DNA of 64,000 nucleotides from Brucellaceae bacterium (GTDB lineage: Bacteria; Pseudomonadota; Alphaproteobacteria; Rhizobiales; Rhizobiaceae), in the NCBI GenBank assembly GCA_020637775.1, contig JACKJV010000013.1:27986-91985 (forward strand). Reading direction: 5' to 3'. Position 1 is the stretch's first letter; the number at the start of each line of letters is the position of its first letter. Made by a program: the position numbers and the translations under genes. Of this stretch, positions 9,191 through 18,736 are shown piece by piece. The notes under the pieces are model-generated. The model had not been told where the DNA came from. It did no database searches and saw nothing but the letters and a program-made list of their open reading frames with translations.

Positions 9191-10365
9191 GAACGGGGCT
9201 CTCCGGTTGCTGAAAGGCTGTCGGGAAGGCCTTCCCGCGCCACCACATCGGCAAAGGGAACCGGCCCTGCCGCAATCATGTGAAACGAATAGGGCGTGCG
9301 CCTTTCCACGCCGTATACATACTGGCGGTGGACGCGATAGATGTCGCGGCGGATCGCCTTGTAGGTTTCCGGGGAAAGCTGGTTGCGAAACCGCACCTTG
9401 CCGGTGCGCTGGCGTCCGGTCGCCTTGGCGGAGAACATCCGGGCGGGATCGGAACCGTAGCAATGCAGCGGATCGGTCAGCGATTGCACGTCGAGCCAGG
9501 GCGCATCGTGTTCCACGATTGTCTCGACCGCGTCGCGGAAATGCCTGCCTGCAGGATGCAATGCGAATTTCAGCAGGCTGGAGCCGGCGGTCAGAAGGCC
9601 GGTCGATTTCGCCTGCGGCACGTTTTCGAGCAGATCGGCGAGGGTCACGATCGCGCTGGGCGCACCGAAGCTGTGCGCCATGACCAGAATCTCGTCGGCC
9701 CGGCTTTCCGCGACCCGCCGGCGCGCATCGGCCATGACATGGGCCAGCTTCTCTTCGACGACGGGGTTGCGGCGGCGCACGAAATCGCGCGAAAAAGCCC
9801 AGTCATCGATGAACAGCATCAGATGCAGGCGCTTGCCGGCGCGCATGAAGGTGGAAATCACCATGGCCAGCACGATGAGCCAGCCGACCCAGGCCGGCAT
9901 GTCCGGCCAGACGAAGCTCACAAGCCCGGCCAGCAGGCCGCCAGCCAGCCCGGCAGCGGCCAGCAGGATGACCGGATAAAGCACGAAAAGCAGATAACGC
10001 CAGGCAACGCGGCCATAGCGATAGAACGCGCCCGAAAGAATGAAATCGCCATAACCGCGAAGGCCGGAAACCAGCCGGCTGGCGAAAGGCCGCTCGTCAT
10101 ACATCGCATTGAGCGCTGCGAGACCGTAGACGACCACGGTCGTTTCGGTGCGCCAGTCCTTCTTCTCGCCCTCGGCCACGACGTCGAAAACGCCGACATC
10201 CACGGGCCCGCTCTCGATGCGTGCCTCGCCGACATGCAGCTTCGCGCCATAAAGCGGCGCGGCCTTCGCGCCTTCCCGCTCGAAGCGGCGGCGGTGTGCT
10301 GCGACAGGGACAGGCTCGAAGCCGGGAAAGCTCAGCACGAGGCGCGTTTTCACCGGCTCCGACAT
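9187..10365 (-). CDS. membrane protein with a serine-hydrolase (lipase-like) motif
   Basis: About 392 residues; no named family recognised. Two adjacent hydrophobic segments lie near residues 125-180. They are followed by a domain with EILVMAHSFGAPSAIV, resembling the nucleophile elbow of alpha/beta hydrolases (x-H-S-x-G), and late His residues that could complete a triad. The frame opens with a GTG at 10398, 4 bases past argG, but the ATG at 10365 is preferred because AGGAG lies 9 bases before it; an ATG at 10371 is also possible. It sits between argG and the methyltransferase and is coupled to the latter. A membrane-anchored esterase is an inference. Confidence 0.7.
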   Translation of the reverse strand: MSEPVKTRLVLSFPGFEPVPVAAHRRRFEREGAKAAPLYGAKLHVGEARIESGPVDVGVFDVVAEGEKKDWRTETTVVVYGLAALNAMYDERPFASRLVSGLRGYGDFILSGAFYRYGRVAWRYLLFVLYPVILLAAAGLAGGLLAGLVSFVWPDMPAWVGWLIVLAMVISTFMRAGKRLHLMLFIDDWAFSRDFVRRRNPVVEEKLAHVMADARRRVAESRADEILVMAHSFGAPSAIVTLADLLENVPQAKSTGLLTAGSSLLKFALHPAGRHFRDAVETIVEHDAPWLDVQSLTDPLHCYGSDPARMFSAKATGRQRTGKVRFRNQLSPETYKAIRRDIYRVHRQYVYGVERRTPYSFHMIAAGPVPFADVVAREGLPDSLSATGEPRS

Positions 10366-10401
10366 GGACATTGTCTCCTGTCCGGTTGCTCCTGTCACGC
10401 C

Positions 10402-11625
10402 TCAGCCGATACGGCGGCGCTTTGCCAGCGTGCGCAGGCGCAATGCGTTGAGCCGAATGAAACCGGCGGCGTCCTTCTGGTCATAGGCGCCGTGATCGTC
10501 CTCGAAGGTGACCAGTTCATCCGAATAGAGCGACTTCGGCGAACGGCGGCCCGTGACCAGAACATTGCCCTTGTAGAGCTTCAGGCGCACCTCGCCCTCG
10601 ACATCTTCCTGGCTCTTGTCGATGAGCGCCTGCAGCATTTCCCGCTCCGGCGAGAACCAGAAGCCGTTGTAGATCAGCTCGGCATAGCGGGGCATGAGCT
10701 CATCCTTGAGATGGGCGGCACCGCGATCCAGCGTGATCGATTCCATGGCGCGATGGGCTGCCAGCAGGATGGTGCCGCCCGGAGTCTCGTAGACGCCGCG
10801 CGACTTCATGCCGACGAAGCGGTTTTCCACCAGGTCGATGCGGCCGATCCCGTTGTCGCGGGCCAGGTCGTTCAACGCCGCCAGCAGCGTGGCCGGGCTC
10901 AGCGCCTTGCCATTGAGCGCCACGGCATCGCCGCGCTTGAACTCCAGCGTGATCTCCGTCGGCGTGTCGGGTGCCTCCATGGGGGAAATGGTGCGCATGT
11001 GGACATATTCCGGCGCCTCGACCCAAGGGTCTTCCAGAACCTTGCCTTCGGATGACGAGTGCAGCAGGTTCGCGTCGACCGAGAAAGGGGCTTCGCCGTG
11101 CTTGTCCTTGGGGACCGGGATCTGGTGCATCTGGGCGAAGTTGATCAGGTCCGTGCGCGACTTGAAGGCCCAGTCGCGCCACGGCGCAATGACCTTGATG
11201 TCCGGGTTCAGCGCATAGGCGGACAGTTCGAACCGGACCTGGTCATTGCCCTTGCCCGTGGCCCCATGGGCGATGGCGTCGGCGCCGGTCTCCTCGGCGA
11301 TCTCGACGAGACGCTTGGAGATGAGCGGGCGCGCGATGGACGTGCCCAGCAGGTAGATGCCTTCATACTGCGCATTGGCGCGGAACATCGGGAAGACGAA
11401 GTCGCGCACGAATTCCTCGCGCAGGTCCTCGATGTAGATGTCCTTGATGCCGAGCATCTCGGCCTTGCGGCGCGCCGGCTCCAGTTCCTCGCCCTGGCCG
11501 AGATCGGCGGTGAAGGTGACAACCTCCGCGCCGATTTCCGTCTGAAGCCATTTCAGGATGATCGAGGTATCCAGGCCGCCGGAATAGGCCAGAACCACTT
11601 TCTTGACGTCTTTCCACTGTTCCAT
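10402..11625 (-). CDS. argG: argininosuccinate synthase
   Basis: Joins citrulline and aspartate with ATP to form argininosuccinate in arginine biosynthesis. The 407-residue protein has the PP-loop AYSGGLDTS at residues 13-21, the family segments [12 protein letters not shown] and APWRDW, and normal length. Start ATG at 11625. It is the first gene of a minus-strand group with the hydrolase and methyltransferase genes; the gap to the next frame is a few bases. Confidence 0.97.
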   Translation of the reverse strand: MEQWKDVKKVVLAYSGGLDTSIILKWLQTEIGAEVVTFTADLGQGEELEPARRKAEMLGIKDIYIEDLREEFVRDFVFPMFRANAQYEGIYLLGTSIARPLISKRLVEIAEETGADAIAHGATGKGNDQVRFELSAYALNPDIKVIAPWRDWAFKSRTDLINFAQMHQIPVPKDKHGEAPFSVDANLLHSSSEGKVLEDPWVEAPEYVHMRTISPMEAPDTPTEITLEFKRGDAVALNGKALSPATLLAALNDLARDNGIGRIDLVENRFVGMKSRGVYETPGGTILLAAHRAMESITLDRGAAHLKDELMPRYAELIYNGFWFSPEREMLQALIDKSQEDVEGEVRLKLYKGNVLVTGRRSPKSLYSDELVTFEDDHGAYDQKDAAGFIRLNALRLRTLAKRRRIG

Positions 11626-11784
11626 TTCGCCGACTTCTTCAATCTGTCTCGTTGCCCGCGTTGCTGCCCGAACCAGCCGGACCGTTCGCGCGCCTTGTAG
11701 CCGAGAAAACCGCGGCGCGTAAGACCCTCGTGCCGATCACAGGCGCGGGCATGGTGCTTACACGCCATGGGCATGGTTAACGAT

Positions 11785-11810
11785 TTCTTGTCCTATTCCG
11801 GAGACAAGAA
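11785..11810. repeat. inverted repeat between argG and the 69-aa gene
   Basis: TTCTTGTC and GACAAGAA, 8 bp each, are separated by 10 bases. It lies 160 bases upstream of argG and 76 bases before the small plus-strand gene. The shape suits a dimeric regulator site; no regulator is identified. Confidence 0.45.
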
Positions 11811-11885
11811 CAGGAAAGGCCGGCGCGAACCGCCGTGTGCGGGCGGTTTCGATGGCCTGAACGGAAACTCAGGGAAGGGGGCAGC

Positions 11886-12095
11886 ATGTCATCTCGGCCA
11901 GGCACTCTGCGATTCGACACCGAACAAGCCATTGTCGAGGCAGTGGCAAAGCTTCGGAACAGGGGCGTTCACCGCGAGGATATCGACCGGACCATGATTG
12001 CGCTCGGCCCGGTGGATCTGGATCTTCTGGCGATCGTGCTCCGCCGGCTCGACATGGCCGAAGCCGTGGCGGACATGAAAGCGATCGCCGCGTGA
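11886..12095 (+). CDS. small hypothetical protein, 69 aa
   Basis: A short soluble protein beginning MSSRPGTLRFDTEQAIVEAV and ending in a hydrophobic, Ala-rich helix. It looks all-helical and lacks signal or membrane segments. The ATG at 11886 is preceded by GGAAGGGGG, a strong ribosome site; the frame itself extends a little further upstream. I recognise no family. Confidence 0.65.
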   Translation: MSSRPGTLRFDTEQAIVEAVAKLRNRGVHREDIDRTMIALGPVDLDLLAIVLRRLDMAEAVADMKAIAA

Positions 12096-12215
12096 TTGCA
12101 GGGTGAAGCTGCGGCGGGGACTTGCCAAGACCGCCTGTCATGCCCCATCACTCGACGTGAAGCCGTTGCTGCAGGGCATCCGCAGGACGGCCCGGTTCTC
12201 ACGTTCAGGTGACCC

Positions 12216-12857
12216 ATGGATTTCATTCCGGCTCTTCCCGTCCTGGCCACGTTCTCGGTGGCCTGCATCGTGCTGGCCATCACGCCGGGGCCGGACATGT
12301 CGCTGTTCCTGTCGCGCGCGATCAGCCAGGGCAAGGGCGCGGGTCTGGCCGCCATGGCAGGCACCCTGACCGGTGTGGTGGTCCATACGGCCATGGTGGC
12401 GCTGGGCCTGTCGGCGCTGGTGGTGGCGGCGCCGGCGGCGTTCAATGCGCTCAAGTTCGCTGGCGCCGGCTATCTGGCCTGGCTTGCCTTCGATGCCATT
12501 CGCAACGGTTCGTCGCTCAACCTGAAAGGCGGCAAGGGCCGGCAGCAATCGCTGAAGACCAACTTCCTGACGGGGATTGGCGTCAACCTGCTCAATCCGA
12601 AGATCATCCTGTTCTTCATGACCTTCCTGCCGCAATTCGTAGCCGCGGGCGATCCGCACGCCATCGGCAAATTCTTCTTCCTGGGCCTGATGTTCAACGT
12701 GATCTCGCTGCCGATCATCGTTCCGATGATCCTTGCGGCCGATTCCATGGCGGAATTCCTGAAGCGCAAACCGCTTGTCACGCGCGTCATCGACTGGGTT
12801 TTCGCCGGTGTCTTTTCCGCTTTCGCGGTCAGGATCCTGATGACCCCTGCCCGTTGA
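12216..12857 (+). CDS. LysE/RhtB family amino-acid exporter
   Basis: A 213-residue inner-membrane exporter with about six hydrophobic segments. The family signature is clear: AITPGPDM at residues 22-29 and LLNPKIILFFMTFLPQF in the middle. Members export basic or neutral amino acids or homoserine lactones; proximity to argG is only suggestive. It ends convergently with, and overlaps by 29 bases, the following minus-strand gene. Confidence 0.92.
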   Translation: MDFIPALPVLATFSVACIVLAITPGPDMSLFLSRAISQGKGAGLAAMAGTLTGVVVHTAMVALGLSALVVAAPAAFNALKFAGAGYLAWLAFDAIRNGSSLNLKGGKGRQQSLKTNFLTGIGVNLLNPKIILFFMTFLPQFVAAGDPHAIGKFFFLGLMFNVISLPIIVPMILAADSMAEFLKRKPLVTRVIDWVFAGVFSAFAVRILMTPAR

Positions 12858-13293
12858 CGATGCGGCCGAACGTGCGCCCGGCGGACCGCCCGGCCAGCAA
12901 CCAGTAGGCAAAGCCGCCGATGGTGCCTGCCGCCGCACCCACGGCGAAGGCCTTCGCGGTCGGGTCGGCCGCCTGCTGATTGTACATCCAGACGGCAAGG
13001 CCGCCGATCGCGGTGCCGGCGAGCAGATGAAACACCAGTCCGCGCAGGGCGAAATATTCGCTGACCAGCACGATGATGAAGAAGGGTACGAGCGCCAGCG
13101 ATCCGGCTGTCGCCGTTACCACCACAGCCAGCGGCAGGATCGTGAACCAGTGTTCGGCGAGGCTCTGCGCGCTGCCGGGATCGAGAATGCCGGACAGGGC
13201 CAGCGTGAAGAAGAAGCCGGCGGCCGCAAGCGCGACGATGAAGGACAGCGTGATTCCCGCAAGGCGCAGGAGAAGGGCTCCGACATCGGCCAT
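12829..13293 (-). CDS. hypothetical membrane protein, 154 aa
   Basis: Four hydrophobic segments (near residues 8-34, 52-78, 86-104 and 115-132) separated by short loops, with a Ser/Gly-rich tail. No enzymatic motif is seen and I recognise no family by name. Only 6 bases separate it from rlmN upstream, so it is probably transcribed with rlmN. Confidence 0.75.
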   Translation of the reverse strand: MADVGALLLRLAGITLSFIVALAAAGFFFTLALSGILDPGSAQSLAEHWFTILPLAVVVTATAGSLALVPFFIIVLVSEYFALRGLVFHLLAGTAIGGLAVWMYNQQAADPTAKAFAVGAAAGTIGGFAYWLLAGRSAGRTFGRIVNGQGSSGS

Positions 13294-13299
13294 GCGCGC

Positions 13300-14532
13300 C
13301 TACTCGCCGCCGTGGCCGGCGATCATCATCGCTTCGAGCGCCAGGCGCTCGGACTTGCGCAGCCGTTCCGACTCGCTCTTGAGCTGCCCGCAGGCGGCCA
13401 GAATGTCACGCCCGCGCGGCGTGCGGATGGGAGAGGCATAGCCGTTCGCATTGATGAAGTCGGCGAATTTCTCGATCTGCTCCCAGTCGGAACATTCGTA
13501 GTTCGAGCCCGGCCAGGGATTGAAGGGAATCAGGTTGATCTTGGCCGGAATCCCCTTGAGTAATTGCACGAGACGCTTGGCGTCCTCGAAACTGTCGTTC
13601 ACACCCTTGAGCATGACATATTCGAAGGTGATGCGGCGCGCATTGGACAGGCCGGGATAGTCCCGGCAGGCCTGCATGAGCTTTTCGAGCGGATATTTTT
13701 TATTGATCGGCACCAGCACGTCGCGCAGTTCGTCGGTCGTGGCATGCAGCGAGATGGCCAGCATGACGCCGATTTCCTCGCCGGTGCGATAGATTTCCGG
13801 CACCACGCCCGAGGTCGACAGGGTGATGCGGCGCCTGGACAGCGAAAGGCCGTCGCCATCGGAGGCTATGAGCAGTGCCGTCTTCACTTCCTCGAAATTG
13901 TAGAGCGGTTCGCCCATGCCCATCATGACGATATTGGTCACCTTGCGCTCGGTGACCGGAACGATGGCACCTTCCGGCGTGTCGTGGCCCGGAAAATCGC
14001 CCAGCCGGTCGCGTGCCACAAGCAATTGCGACAGGATCTCGCCGGCAGTCAGGTTGCGCACCAGCTTCTGGGTGCCGGTGTGGCAGAAGGAACAGGTGAG
14101 CGTGCAGCCAACCTGGCTGGAAATGCACAGCGTGCCGCGGCCTTCCTCGGGGATGTAGACCGTCTCCACTTCCACCGGCTTGCCCGCACCGCGCGGGGGA
14201 AAGCGCAGGAGCCATTTGCGGGTTCCGTCGGAGGAAATCTGCTCCTCGACGATTTCCGGCCTGCCGATCACGAAATTTTCGGCCAGCCTGGCGCGCAGGT
14301 CCTTGGAGATGTTGAACATGTGGGCGAAGTCGGACACCCCGCGCACATAGAGCCAGTGCCAGAGCTGGCTGACACGCATGCGCACCTGGCGCTCCGGGAT
14401 GCCGACGGCCTTCAGGGCCTGCGCCATGCCGTCACGGCTCATGCCGACGAGCGACGGCTTCTCCCCCTCGCTTCTGCGGGCAGAAAGGGCAGCCCGCGAT
14501 TCATGGCTGGTCAGGTCGATGGACAGCGTCAT
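13300..14532 (-). CDS. rlmN: dual-specificity 23S rRNA / tRNA adenine-C2 methyltransferase
   Basis: A radical-SAM enzyme that methylates A2503 of 23S rRNA and A37 of some tRNAs. The 410-residue protein has the cluster motif [14 protein letters not shown] (CxxxCxxC), the [12 protein letters not shown] block, and the two catalytic Cys regions (the C in CGQLKSE near the C-terminus is one). Length is normal for alphaproteobacteria. The small membrane-protein gene follows directly. Confidence 0.97.
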   Translation of the reverse strand: MTLSIDLTSHESRAALSARRSEGEKPSLVGMSRDGMAQALKAVGIPERQVRMRVSQLWHWLYVRGVSDFAHMFNISKDLRARLAENFVIGRPEIVEEQISSDGTRKWLLRFPPRGAGKPVEVETVYIPEEGRGTLCISSQVGCTLTCSFCHTGTQKLVRNLTAGEILSQLLVARDRLGDFPGHDTPEGAIVPVTERKVTNIVMMGMGEPLYNFEEVKTALLIASDGDGLSLSRRRITLSTSGVVPEIYRTGEEIGVMLAISLHATTDELRDVLVPINKKYPLEKLMQACRDYPGLSNARRITFEYVMLKGVNDSFEDAKRLVQLLKGIPAKINLIPFNPWPGSNYECSDWEQIEKFADFINANGYASPIRTPRGRDILAACGQLKSESERLRKSERLALEAMMIAGHGGE

Positions 14533-14715
14533 GTTTTCCGGATCCGATCATCGTGCCTGCATGGCAGGCGGGTCCTGCACAAGGGCGGACCTGTTGTCTT
14601 GTCTTGCGAGCGCCATAGCACAGAGCGTCATCCATGGCCAGAACACCCCGGAAAACGGCGAATGGTCGGGCTGATGCCCGGCCTTTCGAGAAGCTTCCGG
14701 TTGCTGCGTCAAGCG

Positions 14716-15234
14716 TTACTTGCAGCTCGAAATCGAGTTCAGCGCCGCGGTGATGCCCGACAGCGAGAACAAGTAGTGGGTATCGTTGCCCCGGCCGGAG
14801 ACGGCGTCCACCTTCATCTTCGCGCCAGCCTTCATGGCAGCGACGAGCTGCGGTTCCTCGGCTGCGTTTTCCAGCCAGCCCGACTTGCCGCGCACGAACA
14901 TGGAGAAGGCCTTGCCATCGATCGTGACCTGCACCTTCGAGCCTTCCTTCATGGCGTAGGAGGTGATGAACTGGGGCTCGTAGGAGACATTCTCTCCCGG
15001 TTTCATGGACACGAAGAAATAGATGTCGCCGTGATCCAGGTTGGTGGGTTCCTTGGACTCCGGAACCGACAGCACATAGCAAACCTTGCCCTGGTTGCTG
15101 TCATAGGCATAGGTGCCCCACGCGGTGTGCTGCGACAGCTTGACCGGGCTTTGCGCGTGCGCCGGCAGCACTGCTGCCAGCAGGGTCAGTGTCGCCAGTG
15201 TCGTCTTCAATCCGTACATTGCCGCCATTTCCAT
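14716..15234 (-). CDS. invasion-associated locus B (IalB) family protein
   Basis: About 172 residues with a signal peptide ending near AHAQS. The mature part follows the IalB pattern: a short segment with WGTYAYDSNQGKVCYVLS, DIYFFVSMKPGE, and a C-terminal SSC. IalB proteins are periplasmic or outer-membrane-associated; in Bartonella one contributes to erythrocyte invasion, but family members are widespread in free-living Hyphomicrobiales. The start at 15234 is preferred because GGGAAAAA precedes it; ATGs at 15285, 15228 and 15219 share the frame. The gap upstream to the sigma-factor gene (15235-15575) has no gene I can support. Confidence 0.8.
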   Translation of the reverse strand: MEMAAMYGLKTTLATLTLLAAVLPAHAQSPVKLSQHTAWGTYAYDSNQGKVCYVLSVPESKEPTNLDHGDIYFFVSMKPGENVSYEPQFITSYAMKEGSKVQVTIDGKAFSMFVRGKSGWLENAAEEPQLVAAMKAGAKMKVDAVSGRGNDTHYLFSLSGITAALNSISSCK

Positions 15235-15575
15235 TTTTTCCCAGTTGCCGACCTGCGGCCGCATGTCTGCTCTGTTTGCCTGCAATTTGAAGGAAACGGG
15301 GTTACCAAACTGTAAAGGCTGGTGCGGCCGCCGCTACAAAAAAGGCGAAACCGCCCGCCCTGCCAGGCCCCACAACCCCGCGACCCGCTGAAAAGATAAG
15401 AACCCGCAGAAAAAGGCAAGAGTTTGGCTGGAGCCGCAAGCCGCCAGCGGCAGTGAATGGCCTGTTCGAAAATTTAGCGTCTTGCCGTGACAGGCCAAGT
15501 CGCTAGGTTGGTCGCGAGCGGACGCGTGACATCTACCGTCTGCGCCAGAGAGACGGAAACACCGGTCGCGCACCC

Positions 15576-16148
15576 GTGAGTAATGCAGAAGAATTTGCCC
15601 GGCTTGCCGGACTGGTCGCGGAAAAGCGGGACAAGGCAGCCTTCGGGCAGCTGTTCCGGCACTTTGCGCCGCGCATCAACGCCTATCTTCAGAAGCTTGG
15701 CCTGGACGGCGCGCAGGCCGAGGAGATGGCACAGGACGTGATGGCAGTGCTCTGGCACAAGGCCGGTCTTTTCGACCCGGCCAAGTCCTCGCTTTCCACC
15801 TGGCTGTTCCGAATTGCCCGCAACCGGCGTATCGACGCGATTCGCCGCGACCGTTCGCATCTTCTCGATCCCGATGACCCGTTTCTCTGGCCGGAGGCGC
15901 CGGAACAGGCGGACGAACAGCTCGACGCGGCGGAACGCGACGACCGGGTGCGGGCCGTGCTGACCGTCCTGCCGGACGAGCAGCGCAAGCTGATCCAGAT
16001 GGCCTTCTTTCTCGGCATGACCCATACGCAGATCGCGGAGGCCGAGAACCTGCCGATGGGAACCGTGAAATCGCGGATCAGGCTGGCCTTCAACCGCTTG
16101 CGCAAGGCGCTGGAAGAGGATGGAGCGATCGACGGGCCGGCCGGCTGA
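15576..16148 (+). CDS. ECF-type RNA polymerase sigma factor
   Basis: A 190-residue extracytoplasmic-function sigma factor. Region 2 is seen at LFRHFAPRINAYLQ through LSTWLFRIARNRRIDAIRRD, and region 4 at MTHTQIAEAENLPMGTVKSRIRLAFNRLRKAL. It resembles the RpoE group that is paired with ChrR-type anti-sigma factors in alphaproteobacteria, but group assignment is by eye. Start is a GTG at 15576. Neither neighbour is an anti-sigma factor, which is unusual for this class. Confidence 0.92.
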   Translation: MSNAEEFARLAGLVAEKRDKAAFGQLFRHFAPRINAYLQKLGLDGAQAEEMAQDVMAVLWHKAGLFDPAKSSLSTWLFRIARNRRIDAIRRDRSHLLDPDDPFLWPEAPEQADEQLDAAERDDRVRAVLTVLPDEQRKLIQMAFFLGMTHTQIAEAENLPMGTVKSRIRLAFNRLRKALEEDGAIDGPAG

Positions 16149-16173
16149 GCGGCTCGAACCCGTTGCGAGCCAA

Positions 16174-16602
16174 TCAGCCGTCGATCTCGATGCCGGGCTT
16201 GGCGGGGTTTTCCTGCGCGCCTCGGGCGACATCGGGATGTTCGCGCAGTGCCCGTCTTGCCGCCTCCCGGTGCGCCGGCGTGATATGCGAACGGACCATG
16301 GCGAAGGCGGCGGTCAGGACGGCGATATCGTCTGAAAATCCGACAAGCGCCAGAAGGTCGGGAATCGTGTCGAGCGGAAAGACAAAATAGGCCAGCGCGC
16401 CAAGCAGGATGCCGCGCACCTTCATCGGCGTCTTCGGGTCCATGGCGCAGAAATAGGCGGCGACCACCTCATCCATGAACGGGATCTGGCGCGCGGCCCG
16501 CCGGGCCGTCGCCCAGAAACGGGCCCGCACGCGCTCCGCCCGGCGCTGCTGCTGGTCTTCGCTGCCGGGCTCGAGGATTTCGCCGATTCGCGCTTCGTCC
16601 AT
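16174..16602 (-). CDS. DUF1232 (YkvA-type) protein
   Basis: A 142-residue protein whose centre carries the DUF1232 signature: YFVFPLDTIPDLLALVGFSD, then DIAVLTAAFAMVRSHI. This region is a short hydrophobic helical hairpin. The function of the family is unknown. It is convergent with the sigma-factor gene. Confidence 0.9.
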   Translation of the reverse strand: MDEARIGEILEPGSEDQQQRRAERVRARFWATARRAARQIPFMDEVVAAYFCAMDPKTPMKVRGILLGALAYFVFPLDTIPDLLALVGFSDDIAVLTAAFAMVRSHITPAHREAARRALREHPDVARGAQENPAKPGIEIDG

Positions 16603-16685
16603 CGGTCATGCTCCCGTGTCTTGTCGCCATACATGTGGGGCATGCGGCATGCTGCCGCAAGGCTGCGGGGCGATCGCGGCCTGCT

Positions 16686-16973
16686 TCACAACGCGTTGAT
16701 GCGGGTTGCCAGGCTGATATCCAGTTCGGTTATTCCACCAGAATCATGGGTCGTCAGGCGCACCGTCACCTTGTTGTAGACGTTGGACCATTCCGGGTGG
16801 TGATCGAGTTTTTCCGCCGCCAGCGCCGCCCGCGCCATGAAGCCGAAGGCCTGGGAAAAATCGGCGAAGCGGAATGTCCTGACAATGGCCTTTCCGGTTT
16901 CGTCGCGTTGCCAGCCCTGGAGGTCGACCAGGGCGAGGTCGATTTCACTTTCGGCAAGAACGGGTTTGGCCAT
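16686..16973 (-). CDS. phhB: 4a-hydroxytetrahydrobiopterin dehydratase
   Basis: A 95-residue pterin-4a-carbinolamine dehydratase, which recycles the pterin cofactor of aromatic amino-acid hydroxylases. The active-site signature [16 protein letters not shown] is complete, followed by [10 protein letters not shown]. The start at 16973 (MAKPVLAES) has GGAG 8 bases upstream; an in-frame ATG at 17009 is less likely. No phenylalanine hydroxylase gene is in the window. Confidence 0.93.
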   Translation of the reverse strand: MAKPVLAESEIDLALVDLQGWQRDETGKAIVRTFRFADFSQAFGFMARAALAAEKLDHHPEWSNVYNKVTVRLTTHDSGGITELDISLATRINAL

Positions 16974-17098
16974 CGCTTCGTCTCCTCGTCCGCTGTTCCG
17001 TGACCGCAAATCCCGCAGTTAGCGGAGAGCGGCGGGGATTCAACCGGACGCGGCCGCAGAGCGGGCCCATCCGGCGACCTGGCAGCCGCCGGCCATGC

Positions 17099-17704
17099 CT
17101 AGCGGCCTGTCCAGCTTGCGGCCGGCATGCTCATCGACAGGTTGGAATGGCGCAGCGGGTGCGATGCCGAACCGGCCAGCGGCCAGGCTTCCTCAATCAC
17201 ATAGGGTCCGCCGCCGACCGAATCGCGCGAGGACATGAGCACGAAGCGGCCGACCTTGAAGGGCGTCGCTGCGAAATTCCCGCGTGCCGAGAGCCAGGCG
17301 GCAACTTCGCCGGGCTTGGCGTTTTTCAGGCGCGCAACCGTGACATGGGGAACGAACTTGCGGGCATCCGGCGGCAGGCCGAGGCGCTGGCAGCGCCGCT
17401 CGATCTCCGCCTGAAGCGCCGCCAGGTCCGGCGATGCGGCGACATTGACATGGATGGAATGCGGCTTCTTCGAGCCGAAAGCGCCAACCCCGGCCAGTTG
17501 AAGCTGGAAAGCCGGCCGGTGGATGCGGTCGAGTTCGTTGACGATCATGTCGGCCACATGATGCTCGACATCGCCGAAAAAGCGCAGCGTGATGTGATAA
17601 TTCTCGACATCGATCCAGCGGGCGCCGGGCAATCCACCGCGCAGAAGCGAAACGGACATGGCCGCATCACGCGGTATCTCGAGGGCGGTGAAAAGTCGCG
17701 GCAT
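17099..17704 (-). CDS. thpR: RNA 2',3'-cyclic phosphodiesterase
   Basis: A 201-residue 2H phosphoesterase (ThpR/LigT), which opens 2',3'-cyclic phosphate ends of RNA. Both H-x-T motifs are present: YHITLRFFGD near residue 37 and PHVTVARL near residue 123. Start ATG at 17704 (MPRLFTALEIP). The upstream 321 bp to tesA contain only a doubtful 42-codon frame. Confidence 0.92.
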   Translation of the reverse strand: MPRLFTALEIPRDAAMSVSLLRGGLPGARWIDVENYHITLRFFGDVEHHVADMIVNELDRIHRPAFQLQLAGVGAFGSKKPHSIHVNVAASPDLAALQAEIERRCQRLGLPPDARKFVPHVTVARLKNAKPGEVAAWLSARGNFAATPFKVGRFVLMSSRDSVGGGPYVIEEAWPLAGSASHPLRHSNLSMSMPAASWTGR

Positions 17705-17891
17705 GGCTAACCTCCCCGATTCGGTCTCGTATGGTCAGCGAATCACCGAACCGGTGACAGGGCAAGGGCTTAATTTCCCGAACCGTATATTGCAGTGCAA
17801 AAGATAATGTTGCGCTGCCGCAAAAACATCGCAAACGTGCCCTAGGCTGCGAATCGCAATCCCGACGCGCAAAAAGGTGGCTGAGCCTTCG

Positions 17892-18020
17892 ATGACCGGC
17901 ACGCATCATCCCCATGTCCCGGCCGTTACCATGCCGCAGGCCTGCTGCCCGCATCGCGGCGGAATCCCTCTGCCATCCCATCCGGCGCGGCCGCGGCCGG
18001 ACCGCTTGCCGCTCCGCTGA
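17892..18020 (+). CDS. doubtful short frame, 42 aa, His/Pro-rich
   Basis: Reads MTGTHHPHVPAVTMPQACC and continues Pro/Arg-rich to a stop just before tesA. AAGGTGG lies 11 bases upstream. The His and Cys residues could bind metal, but the composition is also what random GC-rich DNA gives. It is the only candidate in the 17705-18025 gap. Confidence 0.15.
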   Translation: MTGTHHPHVPAVTMPQACCPHRGGIPLPSHPARPRPDRLPLR

Positions 18021-18025
18021 CAAGC

Positions 18026-18673
18026 TCAGCCCTGCTGCCCGCCATCGGCGGCAAGGGCATTCTTCACGGCAGGCAGGATACGCTCCACCATGACCGCCAC
18101 GCCTTGCGGATTGGGGTGCATTCCGTCTGCCAGAAGCAGATCCTTGCGGGCGGCCACCCCATCAAGGAAGAAGGGATGCAACGGGATGCCGTGCTTTTCC
18201 GCAAGTTCAGGAAAGATGCGATTGAAATCCGATGCATAGGCCTCGCCCATGTTGGGTGGCGCCAGCATTCCGGCAAGCAGGACGGCAATTTTGCGCTCCT
18301 TCAGCCTTGCAATCATCGCGTCAAGATTACTGCGTGTGACGGCCGGATCGATGCCACGCAAGGCATCGTTGGCGCCCAGTTCCAGAATGACGAGGTCGGC
18401 ATCGTCGGGGACCGACCAGTCGAGCCGCGAGAGGCCGCCGCTGGATGTGTCGCCGGACACGCCGGCATTGATGACGGAGACATCGTGGCCGGACTGCCTG
18501 AGGGCATCCTCAAGCTGCCCGGTGAAGCCGTCGTCGGGTGCAAGCTGGTACCCCGCCATCAGGCTGTCGCCGAAGCCCACGATCTTGACGGGACCGGCAA
18601 GAACCGTCCCGGCTCCGGCAAGCAACACAGAACCGAGAAGCGCAACAATCCGTAACCAGCCTTTGAACAGCAT
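18026..18673 (-). CDS. tesA: SGNH/GDSL arylesterase (TesA-like)
   Basis: A 215-residue periplasmic esterase/lysophospholipase. A signal peptide covers about residues 1-26. The SGNH blocks are in order: FGDSLMAGY (nucleophile Ser), the Gly near INAGVSGDT, LGANDALRG (Asn), and DGMHPN (Asp and His). It is divergent from the ABC transporter genes across 63 bp, matching the tesA / ybbA-ybbP arrangement of many proteobacteria. Confidence 0.93.
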   Translation of the reverse strand: MLFKGWLRIVALLGSVLLAGAGTVLAGPVKIVGFGDSLMAGYQLAPDDGFTGQLEDALRQSGHDVSVINAGVSGDTSSGGLSRLDWSVPDDADLVILELGANDALRGIDPAVTRSNLDAMIARLKERKIAVLLAGMLAPPNMGEAYASDFNRIFPELAEKHGIPLHPFFLDGVAARKDLLLADGMHPNPQGVAVMVERILPAVKNALAADGGQQG

Positions 18674-18736
18674 GCGTCCAATCCCATATGTCGAAGATCA
18701 TCCGTTGTCGTTCCAGCAATATAGGACTGTTTCGCC

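Noticed and set aside
14664..14683. Hairpin GGTCGGGC-TGAT-GCCCGGCC as a terminator
   Set aside because: On the minus strand, where the IalB gene ends, no T run follows; on the plus strand no gene ends nearby.
17667..18023. 118-aa minus-strand frame between thpR and tesA
   Set aside because: It overlaps the thpR start, is Arg-rich and has no ribosome site or recognisable motif.
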